NCBI GenBank assembly: GCA_002690755.1 | Contig: NZFT01000021.1 | Coordinates: forward strand, 16,446 to 23,147 | Length of the DNA stretch: 6,702 nt | Direction of reading: 5' to 3' | Source of the DNA: Phycisphaerae bacterium | Lineage (GTDB): Bacteria > Planctomycetota > Phycisphaerae > Phycisphaerales > SM1A02 | Part shown: positions 1 to 6,307 of the stretch, in pieces | How positions within the stretch are numbered: position 1 is the stretch's first letter | How the letters are laid out: the number at the start of each line of letters is the position of its first letter | The notes under the pieces: generated by a model | Told to the model about the DNA's origin: nothing | The model's database searches: none | The model's input: only the letters and a program-made list of their open reading frames with translations | Position numbers and translations under genes: made by a program

Positions 1-2
1 CC

Positions 3-587
3 GGCGTCCGGGCGCTGGTCGACGCCGTCGCGGATCTGGAGGATCGCCCCCGGGTGCTTGATGCCGATGCGCTGAACGCACTCGCGGGTTCGCCGCGGAC
101 CACGCTGCACGGGCCCATCGTCCTGACCCCGCATCCCGGTGAATGGAATCGACTCGCGCGTCGGCTCGGAATCGAACGCGACGCGATCGCCGACGTCGAT
201 CGCCCCCGGGCCGCGGCGGAGCTGGCGCGACGCCTCGATGGCGGCGGTGGTCCGGTGGTCGTCGTGCTCAAGGGGGATCGGACGGTGGTCAGTGATGGTC
301 GTCGCCTGTGGCGGTGCGACGCGGCGAATCCGGCGCTGGCGACCGCGGGGAGCGGTGACGTGCTCGCGGGCGTTCTCGGTGGACTGCTCGCGCAGTTCCA
401 TCCGCGTGCGGGTGCGCCGGCGCGGAGCCCGATCCTCGACGCCTTCGATCTCGCCTGCCTGGGGGTGGCGCTGCATGCGGAGGCCGGGGCGGGTTGGCGA
501 CGACGGAACGGTGATGCCGGACTCCTCGCGCACGAACTCACCGACGAGCTTCCCACGGCCCGCGGTCGCCTGCTCGCGTCTTCGTGA
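3..587 (+). CDS. nnrD: ADP/ATP-dependent NAD(P)H-hydrate dehydratase, 3' part
   Basis: This is the C-terminal 194 codons of a YjeF C-domain (ribokinase-like fold) enzyme. The family uses ADP or ATP to dehydrate the S form of NAD(P)H hydrate back to NAD(P)H, a cytosolic metabolite-repair reaction. The frame is open to the left edge, so the N-terminus, and any fused NnrE epimerase domain, lies outside the window. Counting from the edge, visible family motifs are LDADALNAL at about residues 19-27, LTPHPGE at about 41-47, a KGDRTVV strand at about 90-96, and the nucleotide-binding/catalytic stretch ATAGSGDVLAGVLGG at about 113-127, whose Asp119 is the expected catalytic base. The C-terminus looks complete. 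The stop codon (585-587) overlaps a GTG that can start the next gene, which suggests co-transcription and translational coupling. An internal GTG at position 54 would cut the conserved strand before LDAD, so I do not take it as the true start. Family assignment is strong; which of ADP or ATP is used cannot be read from the sequence. Confidence 0.93.
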   Translation, partial: GVRALVDAVADLEDRPRVLDADALNALAGSPRTTLHGPIVLTPHPGEWNRLARRLGIERDAIADVDRPRAAAELARRLDGGGGPVVVVLKGDRTVVSDGRRLWRCDAANPALATAGSGDVLAGVLGGLLAQFHPRAGAPARSPILDAFDLACLGVALHAEAGAGWRRRNGDAGLLAHELTDELPTARGRLLASS

Positions 588-1621
588 CGAGCGTGGTGCG
601 TGATACACTCGACCGCATGCAACAGACCGAAACCGTCGTCGACGCCGATCGCTGGCACCTTGATGTGTCGGACATGACACCCGGAACCCGGGTGGACGGG
701 GTCTACGCGATTCTCAATCCGCAGGTCAGCGCCAGCCGCTCCGGCAAGCCGTTCCTCAAGTGCATCGTCCGCGACGCCTCGGGGCGGGTGAACGCTCGCA
801 TGTGGTCGGTCGAGGAGAACATCCTTTCGTCCATCTCGGGCGCCGCTTTCGTGGCGATCTCGGGGTCGTGCGAGAACTTCAACGATCAGATCCAGCTGAA
901 GATCGAGCGGATCGAGGCCGCGGAGGTCGATGCGAAGGAACTGACGCGGCTTCTCCCGACCAGTCGACGCGACATCGAGACCATGTTCGGCGAGCTTCGC
1001 GGAATCCTCGAGACGGTCGGCGACCCTGCGCTTCGGGCGCTCGTGGACGCGTACCTCTCCGATACGAACTTCGTGGGGCGATTCAAGCATTCACCGGCGG
1101 CGATCTCGATCCACCATGCGTATCTGGGTGGTCTGCTCGAACACACCCTGCAGCTGCTGACGGCGGCGAACGCGATCCTCGGGAACTACCCGGAACTGGA
1201 TCGGGACGTGGTCCTCGTCGGTCTGTTCCTCCACGACTCCGGCAAGGTGCTCGAATTCGATCTCGATCGGTTCGAGTACACCCGGCGGGGCAATCTCCTC
1301 GGTCATCTGATGGACGGGGTCGTGATGCTGGAGACCTATTCCGCCAAGGTGCGGGTCGCGGGCGGGCCACCGCTCACGCCGGATGCGAAGCTCGCGATCC
1401 AGCACGTGATCGCCAGTCACCACAATCGACCCGAGTACGGGGCGATCAAGCGACCCGCGACGCCGGAAGCGGTCTTCTGCAGCCGGCTCGACGATCTCGA
1501 CGCCGCGACCCAGATCGCCCTCGACGCGGCGGATCGCGATCGCGATGCCGGCGATTTCACCGAACAGATCCATGCCCTCGACGGCGTGCGGATCTATCGA
1601 CGTCGGCCCCTCGAATCCTGA
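584..1621 (+). CDS. yhaM: YhaM-type 3'-5' exoribonuclease (OB fold plus HD domain)
   Basis: This 345-residue protein is close to the length of Bacillus YhaM, a Mn/Co-dependent 3'-5' exoribonuclease that also degrades single-stranded DNA. Residues about 30-115 form an OB-fold nucleic-acid-binding domain (FLKCIVRDASGRVNARMW at 57-74). Residues about 170-320 form a metal-binding HD domain: HHAYLGGLLEHT at 177-188, the diagnostic HD pair in FLHDSGK at 215-221, GHL at 240-242, and IASHHNRPEYGAIKRP at 276-291, followed by RLDDLDAATQ. These signatures match the YhaM subgroup rather than generic HD phosphohydrolases. I annotate the GTG at 584 because it overlaps the nnrD stop in a GTGA arrangement. 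An in-frame ATG at 617 (334 residues) is a real alternative: both leave the OB fold intact and neither has a convincing SD. The gene ends tail-to-tail with a minus-strand gene. Substrate and physiological role in this organism are inferred from the family. Confidence 0.88.
   Translation: MTSVVRDTLDRMQQTETVVDADRWHLDVSDMTPGTRVDGVYAILNPQVSASRSGKPFLKCIVRDASGRVNARMWSVEENILSSISGAAFVAISGSCENFNDQIQLKIERIEAAEVDAKELTRLLPTSRRDIETMFGELRGILETVGDPALRALVDAYLSDTNFVGRFKHSPAAISIHHAYLGGLLEHTLQLLTAANAILGNYPELDRDVVLVGLFLHDSGKVLEFDLDRFEYTRRGNLLGHLMDGVVMLETYSAKVRVAGGPPLTPDAKLAIQHVIASHHNRPEYGAIKRPATPEAVFCSRLDDLDAATQIALDAADRDRDAGDFTEQIHALDGVRIYRRRPLES
604..609 (+). promoter_or_regulatory. Possible extended -10 element before the alternative ATG of the YhaM gene
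   Basis: TGATACACT (601-609) reads as an extended -10, TG-n followed by TACACT, which matches TATAAT at four of six positions. Exactly seven bases separate it from the ATG at 617, the distance expected if transcription started on that A and gave a leaderless message. No good -35 lies 16-18 bases upstream. It sits inside the coding sequence if the GTG at 584 is used. Weak, position-based evidence only. Confidence 0.25.
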
Positions 1622-1643
1622 AGCGTCCGGGTCGGATTCCGGT

Positions 1644-2990
1644 TCAAGCGAATGCGGGGCGGATCGACGACGAGAGTTCGTCGAGGTCCTTCGCGGCGTG
1701 GAGCGGGAACGCCCAGGTCCGGTCCGTCGCGATCGTCATCGTCATTCTTCGACCGGCCTGCGACCGCACCGCGGCGGCGGTGGCCGCGAGTGCGCCGGCG
1801 TTCGAGCGACGTGCGGCGTCGATCGCGAGCCGAAGTTCCCGGAACGCGGCGCGGCGGGCGGCGCTACCGACGGGGGCGGCGGCGATCGCGTCGAGCAGGC
1901 GGGGCCGCAACGGCGATTCCGAACGACCGAGGTCGGGATCGTTCCGCAGACGATGCAACCGCGTCGGATCCCCCTCGGGATCGAATGCCGGTGCCTCGAG
2001 CGGAAGGCGTCCGGTCGCGGTCGCGACGAACACGGGGGCGAGGGCATCCGCGTGTTCCGGCCCGAGCCAGCCGCGAATCCAGCCTTCCATCGCCTCGTCG
2101 TAGATCCCGCCGCCGAGACCGTGCACGAAACCGTCGCAGGCCGCGAGTCGCGTCATCGCGGTGGCGAGCAGGGCCCGCGGTCGCAGGGTCGCGGGGTCGA
2201 GCGGTTCTCCCGCCAGCACGGGAACGCGTCCTTCAGGCGTCGTTCGCCAGAGCGGAAGTTCGAGCGTCGCATTCCGGGCCAGCCGCCGCGCGACCCCGCG
2301 CGGCAGGCGGCCGCCACGCATCCGGCCCCGGTCCTGCCGGTGGGCTTCGACGGCCCGGTCGTGGGCGAGGGCCGCCGCCTCGGGATCGGTGGCGAGCCGA
2401 TCGAGGATCCACGCGCCGACGGGCGTTTCGAGCAGATGGCTCATCGTTCGTCTGGGGATCGTGCCGGTCCATGGTGCGGCGAGATTCGCGGCGGCGCCGC
2501 CGAGCTGCATCGCCGCGTTCTCCGAATTGCGGCCGGCCTCGATCGCGACGCGAATCGCATCGATTCCGGCGGCGACGCTCGGCAGGAAGTCGCCCGCGGG
2601 CGGGCCCCCGCACGGACCGGCGGGGCGATCGCGCGATCCCCGTCCGTTCGCCGCGGGCAGCACGTGCCATTCCATCCGACGAAGACTCGAGCCCGAACCG
2701 CTGGGCAGCGCGACCAGACCGCCCTCGTCCGCATCGTGATCCGCGATGAAGTGGACGGGCCGCAGCCCGGGGTCGGTGTCGACCATGCCCGCGAGGGCGA
2801 GGTCCTTCGCGAGAATTCCCGGATGCCAGATGGATGCCTGGTGTCCCGTGGCCACGACGGGGGCGTCGGCGTCGAATCCGAGGGTGTCCCGGGTCCCGGT
2901 CCGGATCGATCCGATCGGATCGGGGCGGTCGGCTCGCACCGCCGCGATCCAGCCCCGTGGATCTGGTTGAAGCGTGTGCTCGCGGGTCAT
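1644..2990 (-). CDS. Conserved protein of unknown function with BshC-like motif order
   Basis: This 448-residue soluble protein has no signal peptide or membrane segment. I recognise it only as a type of conserved protein I associate with planctomycetes. Motifs in order are [18 protein letters not shown] at 45-62, [14 protein letters not shown] at 78-91, [14 protein letters not shown] at 269-282, [15 protein letters not shown] at 285-299 and [15 protein letters not shown] at 422-436. The order parallels BshC, the putative cysteine-adding enzyme of bacillithiol synthesis, which has a TGQQ-x-GP-x-K loop near the N-terminus, then a DHD segment, then an RP...GGP-E-Y block. The match is by motif order and is not proof of that function. 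The start is the ATG at 2990; there is no clear SD, and a four-codon mini-ORF ends on it in an ATGA overlap. It is last in a three-gene minus-strand run, 130 bases after the glycosyltransferase. The reading frame is intact. The BshC relationship is an inference; the coding call is firm. Confidence 0.8.
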   Translation of the reverse strand: MTREHTLQPDPRGWIAAVRADRPDPIGSIRTGTRDTLGFDADAPVVATGHQASIWHPGILAKDLALAGMVDTDPGLRPVHFIADHDADEGGLVALPSGSGSSLRRMEWHVLPAANGRGSRDRPAGPCGGPPAGDFLPSVAAGIDAIRVAIEAGRNSENAAMQLGGAAANLAAPWTGTIPRRTMSHLLETPVGAWILDRLATDPEAAALAHDRAVEAHRQDRGRMRGGRLPRGVARRLARNATLELPLWRTTPEGRVPVLAGEPLDPATLRPRALLATAMTRLAACDGFVHGLGGGIYDEAMEGWIRGWLGPEHADALAPVFVATATGRLPLEAPAFDPEGDPTRLHRLRNDPDLGRSESPLRPRLLDAIAAAPVGSAARRAAFRELRLAIDAARRSNAGALAATAAAVRSQAGRRMTMTIATDRTWAFPLHAAKDLDELSSSIRPAFA

Positions 2991-3120
2991 CGAAGAGGCA
3001 TCGTTTCTCGTGGTTCCGGATCCGCGCGGGAATGCGGCGGGGTGCGGCGCGTGTGGTCGATCGACGCGGACGCTCCGACGGTACGGCGATTCGAGGCCAC
3101 GAGCGAGTCGACGGGCCGGT
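2991..3120 (-). other. Intergenic spacer between glycosyltransferase and BshC-like gene
   Basis: This 130-base GC-rich spacer holds no convincing promoter pair, terminator or gene that I can find. The only notable item is a mini-ORF (ATG at 3001, four codons) whose stop overlaps the downstream ATG. The length leaves open whether the BshC-like gene has its own promoter. Confidence 0.5.
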
Positions 3121-3882
3121 TCAGCCGGGGGCGGCCGCAGGAACCGCGGTGATCGGGAGTCGGTCCCGACAGGTGGAGATCTCCCGCTCGAAGGTCCGGC
3201 GATAGACGGCCAGGCGATTCTCGGCGTCGTCGAGCGGACCGCCGAACGAACGGGTGGGATCGTTGTAGATCAATCGCACCGGGAGTTCTCCGACCCGAAG
3301 TCCGTTCGCCACCGCCTGCACCCAGAACTGCATCGGGAAATCGTAGCCGTCGACGTCGAGGTCGAGCCTCGCGAGCGGGTCGACCCGATACGCCTTGAAC
3401 CCGCAGAACGCGTCGGTGAGTTCGAGGCCCAGTCGCTGGTTGATCTCCGCGGTGAGCAGGTGGTTGATGCGGCGTCGATCCGGCGGGGGGGCGTCCACGA
3501 GGCTCGCGGCGTCGAAGTACCGACTGCCCGATACGACGTCGGCGTCGTTGCGTTCGATGGCGGCGAGGAAGTCGGGGATGGCCGCGGGCTCGTGCTGCTC
3601 GTCGCAGTCCATCGTCACCAGCCAGTCGAAGCCGTCGACCGCGGCCCAGCGAAACATGTCCATCATGCTCCGGCCGTAGCCTCGATTGGTCGCGTGTCGG
3701 ATGACCTCCACCGGGTGCTTCGACAGGAGCATCGGCGTGCGATCGGTCGAACCGTCGTCGATGATGAGAATGTCGTCGACTCGCTTCCGGACCTCGGTGA
3801 GGACGGTGTCGACGTATCGCTCCTCGTTGTAGACCGGGATGGCGAGGAGCACGCGTGGTGGGGCTGGCCTGGGATGGATCAT
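3121..3882 (-). CDS. Family 2 glycosyltransferase, dolichol/polyprenyl-phosphate mannose synthase type
   Basis: This 253-residue GT-A fold enzyme (GT2) probably transfers a sugar from a nucleotide donor to a lipid carrier or glycan at the cytoplasmic membrane face. Visible motifs are IPVYNEE at 15-21, the nucleotide-binding DDGSTD at 42-47, NRGYG at 66-70, the metal-binding DCDEQHEP at 92-99 (a D-x-D variant with the usual downstream Q-H-x-P), GSRY at 119-122 and [11 protein letters not shown] at 156-166. These last two are typical of DPM1-like members. There is no C-terminal membrane segment, so it is the short soluble form. The start is the ATG at 3882, with an AGGAAAG stretch at 3894-3900 on the minus strand about 11 bases upstream as a modest SD. 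It follows the exported-protein gene by 57 bases and may share its transcript. Sugar and acceptor are not readable from sequence; the related dolichyl-phosphate glucosyltransferases remain possible. Confidence 0.93.
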   Translation of the reverse strand: MIHPRPAPPRVLLAIPVYNEERYVDTVLTEVRKRVDDILIIDDGSTDRTPMLLSKHPVEVIRHATNRGYGRSMMDMFRWAAVDGFDWLVTMDCDEQHEPAAIPDFLAAIERNDADVVSGSRYFDAASLVDAPPPDRRRINHLLTAEINQRLGLELTDAFCGFKAYRVDPLARLDLDVDGYDFPMQFWVQAVANGLRVGELPVRLIYNDPTRSFGGPLDDAENRLAVYRRTFEREISTCRDRLPITAVPAAAPG

Positions 3883-3939
3883 GCTGGGAACATCTTTCCT
3901 GATTCGATGAGGCGAAACCGTCCGGTCCTTGCAGTTCGT

Positions 3940-5547
3940 TCAATCCTCGACTCGGATGCCCTTGCGATCGTAGAGATCACGGATCGCGGCGGGGGTCATT
4001 CGCGTCCAGCGAACGCCGCCGGCGGACGTGTCGGTCGGCGCCACCCGCACCGAGACGATCCCGTCGGCACCGATCTCCTGCGTCGCGATCCGTCCGTCCT
4101 CGTACGCCCGGCTCTCGAGCATCGCGCCGCCGTCCGGATCGGGCTCCCAGGCTTCGAGACGTCGGGTGATGCTCTCGCGATCCTCGTTCCAGGCGTAGAT
4201 CCCGAAGGTGCCTTCCGGGACGTCGAGGACGTCCAACAGGGTCGGCAAGACGAGGCGTTCGGCCTCCGAAAGGAAGAGTTCGAGGTTCATCGGCAGCTCG
4301 AGCCGGGCGATCTGGCGTTCAAGCGTGTTTCGAGACTGCTGCAGGATCTCGAGACGACGCCGTGGTTCCGAGGCGGTCGGCCGGGGACGGAAGCCGGTGA
4401 TCGACTCCGAGACGGTCTGCTCCGCGTTCGCCTGGCGGGCGGTGAGCCGCACGCTCCACATCTCCTCTTCCCGGTCCCAGGAGAGCCAGGCGCGGTGGTC
4501 GACGTCGATGAAGGGTCGCTTCGGTGCCTGCGGTATCTGTCGCATCCGGATGCGGACCAGCATGCCCGTGTCGTCCCCGACCCGGGCGACCGGGCGGGCG
4601 GTGCCCATGCTCTCCCGGCCGGTCTCGATCGCGGTGATGCCCGCGTACCCGAATTCGACGTCGCGGCCTTCCGCGTCGAAGGCGTGCATGCGGTACCAGA
4701 TCTCCTCCGGCATCCGCGCGACCACCTCGCGAAGCGCCTGCTCGTCGACGCGTCGGAACACGGCCGCCCCGAGTTCCTGTCGCGAAAGCGCCTGGTCCGC
4801 CAGTTCGAATTCGTCCTCGACCACCAGCGAAGCAAGCAGGGAATCGAAGATCTCCCCTTTCCAACGGTCACGATCCGCGAGGCACTCGACGAGCAGGAAC
4901 CGGTTCGGGCCGGTCTGGATGAAGTACCAGTCGTACCTGGCGATCCGCTTCGACGAGTGAAGGTATTCGGCGGTGGCGCGAGCGGCGGGGAGGCCCGCCA
5001 GGGTCTCTTCGGTCCGCTGGTTGGAGAAGACGAGGTCGGGGTTGATCGCCTTGGAGTCGGCGACGAACGCCTCCAGCAGCATGGCGGGCGTGGCCGGTCT
5101 CGTTTCGCCGAAGCCGCCCTCCGGGGCGGCGGGGGGGCGGAGGATTCGAATCGTGGTCACCCAGTCGGGGGGATCGTGTTCGGCGTCGAGCACCCGGAGG
5201 ACCGAGGCGTCGCCGAGACTGTTGTGCATCGCTCGACTGCCAGGCGGCAACTCGACCGTGCAGCCGAGGACGTTGGACCGGAAGGTCTCCCGAGGCGGGG
5301 AGGGGTCGTTTGCAGCATCATCAGCGTCGCGACGGGTCGATTCCTGGGCTTTGAAAGTTGTTTTTATAGGAGCCGAAAGCGTCGCGAGGCTGACGAGGTT
5401 GCAGACCGGCTCGACTGGTGGCGTGGCCGCAGAGGCGGCCGCACTGCCGGCATGGACCGGGGTCGTGGCCATCAGGATCGGGGAAACGAGGAAAAAGGCG
5501 AGGTGGCGGCGGGGATTCGAGACCCATTGTCGGATTCTGGTCGTCAC
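3940..5547 (-). CDS. Exported protein of unknown function
   Basis: This 535-residue protein has a clear Sec signal peptide: a basic n-region (residues 1-14, several Arg), a hydrophobic core [13 protein letters not shown] at 16-28, and a likely cleavage after VHA at 31-33. No lipobox Cys and no further membrane segments are seen, so the mature protein should be soluble in the periplasm or outside the cell. Residues about 93-245 (starting GCTVELPPG and including [22 protein letters not shown]) have the rhythm of PsbP/DUF1795-like domains, which is a low-confidence impression. The C-terminal half holds W- and Y-rich beta-like segments ([15 protein letters not shown] at 281-295, [16 protein letters not shown] at 361-376) separated by a charged helical stretch at about 395-430. 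The GTG start at 5547 is supported by GGAG (5558-5555) seven bases upstream and by the signal peptide itself. Residues 60-67 are written in AT-rich codons unlike the rest. It leads the three-gene minus-strand run. No enzymatic motif is recognised. Confidence 0.85.
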   Translation of the reverse strand: MTTRIRQWVSNPRRHLAFFLVSPILMATTPVHAGSAAASAATPPVEPVCNLVSLATLSAPIKTTFKAQESTRRDADDAANDPSPPRETFRSNVLGCTVELPPGSRAMHNSLGDASVLRVLDAEHDPPDWVTTIRILRPPAAPEGGFGETRPATPAMLLEAFVADSKAINPDLVFSNQRTEETLAGLPAARATAEYLHSSKRIARYDWYFIQTGPNRFLLVECLADRDRWKGEIFDSLLASLVVEDEFELADQALSRQELGAAVFRRVDEQALREVVARMPEEIWYRMHAFDAEGRDVEFGYAGITAIETGRESMGTARPVARVGDDTGMLVRIRMRQIPQAPKRPFIDVDHRAWLSWDREEEMWSVRLTARQANAEQTVSESITGFRPRPTASEPRRRLEILQQSRNTLERQIARLELPMNLELFLSEAERLVLPTLLDVLDVPEGTFGIYAWNEDRESITRRLEAWEPDPDGGAMLESRAYEDGRIATQEIGADGIVSVRVAPTDTSAGGVRWTRMTPAAIRDLYDRKGIRVED

Positions 5548-5554
5548 GGTATCG

Positions 5555-5558
5555 CTCC
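5555..5558 (-). promoter_or_regulatory. Ribosome binding site of the exported-protein gene
   Basis: GGAG on the minus strand lies seven bases before the GTG at 5547 and decides that start. Its 5' edge touches a short inverted repeat, CGGGC-CGA-GCCCG on the minus strand (5570-5558), which could partly hide the site in the message. Confidence 0.6.
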
Positions 5559-5643
5559 GGGCTCGGCCCGAGGACCCCCCAGCGGGATCTCAGATGACCG
5601 GTCGCGGATTGTACGTCGGACGGCCGAGGGAAGCGGCATGCGA

Positions 5644-5671
5644 CTTATCGGGGCGGCCCGTCGGTTGACAA
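5644..5671 (-). promoter_or_regulatory. Candidate minus-strand promoter for the exported-protein gene
   Basis: On the minus strand TTGTCA (5671-5666, five of six to TTGACA) is followed after 16 bases by GATAAG (5649-5644, four of six to TATAAT). Transcription would start near 5637 and leave a leader of about 90 nt before the GTG at 5547. The -35 box overlaps the -35 box of the opposite rpsJ promoter almost completely. Consensus matching by eye; the -10 is mediocre. Confidence 0.35.
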
Positions 5672-5692
5672 GCACGCGGGAATCTGTAACAT
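5665..5692 (+). promoter_or_regulatory. Candidate sigma-70-type promoter of the S10 operon
   Basis: A perfect TTGACA -35 (5665-5670) is followed after 16 bases by TAACAT (5687-5692), four of six to TATAAT. Transcription would begin near 5699, giving a leader of about 170 nt before rpsJ. A strong housekeeping promoter is expected here, because no ribosomal or translation-factor gene lies upstream on this strand and the neighbour is divergent. This is the best promoter-like pair I found by eye in the region. Confidence 0.55.
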
Positions 5693-5698
5693 CCGCCG

Positions 5699-5871
5699 TT
5701 CGCGCCCGATTTTCGCGCGTTCGTCTGTTTCGGCCGTTCCGAGTCCCGGACTGGAGTTCACAGACGTTTGTTTCCGGAGCCTTCGCAGGAAGGCTCGAAT
5801 CGTGTTCGTCTCGTCCGACGTTCACGCGACTCGAGCAGCTCACGTACCTCACATGGATCGGTGAACGGCAT
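5699..5871 (+). promoter_or_regulatory. Structured 5' leader of the S10 operon
   Basis: The predicted untranslated leader contains three inverted repeats in series. Stem I is seven perfect pairs, CGTCTGT (5722-5728) with ACAGACG (5760-5766), enclosing a smaller AGTC/GACT hairpin (5742-5745 with 5749-5752). Stem II is eight perfect pairs, GAGCCTTC (5777-5784) with GAAGGCTC (5789-5796), with a GCAG tetraloop. Stem III is weaker, two blocks of four pairs around a T-T internal loop (5801-5826). No T-tract follows stem II, so it does not look like a terminator. In Escherichia coli the S10 operon has a leader of similar length through which L4 represses the operon; a comparable r-protein autoregulatory role here is an inference. 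Confidence 0.45.
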
Positions 5872-6180
<309 letters not shown>

Positions 6181-6307
6181 ATCCGGCCGGGAATCGCAGT
6201 CTTCCCCGGATGACGCGACGCCCCGCCTTCGAGTACCCGCCACGTCCCGAGGACCCCTGGCGAATGACCCCGAGCCCCGCGACCGCGGGCAACACTGGAG
6301 ACCGCCG
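6181..6307 (+). other. Long rpsJ-rplC spacer with two hairpin candidates
   Basis: The spacer between two genes that are normally close is 127 bases. Right after the rpsJ stop is an inverted repeat, GGGAA (6189-6193) with TTCCC (6202-6206), extended across a bulge by CCG (6183-6185) with CGG (6207-6209). A second one, CCCGC-GACC-GCGGG (6276-6289), lies seven bases before the rplC SD. No T-tract follows either, so they are not obvious terminators. An ATG-started frame (6210-6344, 44 codons) crosses into rplC and could be chance. Confidence 0.4.
6297..6300 (+). promoter_or_regulatory. Ribosome binding site of rplC
   Basis: GGAG is followed by a seven-base spacer and then the ATG at 6308. This selects that ATG over the in-frame ATG at 6323, which would leave L3 starting directly at GRKVGM without its usual short lead. 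Confidence 0.65.

Noticed and set aside
1613..1639. GAATCC/GGATTC inverted repeat (1613-1618 with 1634-1639) at the convergent gene ends as a bidirectional terminator
   Set aside because: The stem is only six pairs with a 15-base loop and no T-tract on either strand. Termination here may be Rho-dependent or lie further into the opposite genes.
760..2103. 447-codon + strand frame overlapping the YhaM gene
   Set aside because: It is a shadow of the YhaM frame and contains none of the OB or HD motifs.
1545..3152. 535-codon + strand open frame opposite the BshC-like gene
   Set aside because: The minus-strand protein has coherent motifs (TGHQ, HPG, GGGIYDE), while this frame reads as Arg/Gly/Pro-rich noise.
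2987..3943. 318-codon minus-strand frame overlapping the glycosyltransferase
   Set aside because: The alternative frame carries all GT2 motifs; this one is His/Arg/Pro-rich with no recognisable domain.
5608..5613. TACAAT on the minus strand as the -10 of the exported-protein gene
   Set aside because: It is a good hexamer, but nothing resembling TTGACA lies 16-18 bases upstream on that strand, so I preferred the TTGTCA/GATAAG pair while keeping this as an alternative.
5777..5796. 8-bp hairpin before rpsJ as an intrinsic terminator
   Set aside because: No T-run follows, and it lies within the leader of an essential operon. It fits a regulatory stem better.
2974..5871. Very long + strand open frame running in frame into rpsJ
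   Set aside because: It is antisense to three well-supported minus-strand genes, and its translation is low-complexity and R/G/D-rich. The S10 homology begins exactly at the ATG at 5872. GC-rich codon bias explains the open frame.
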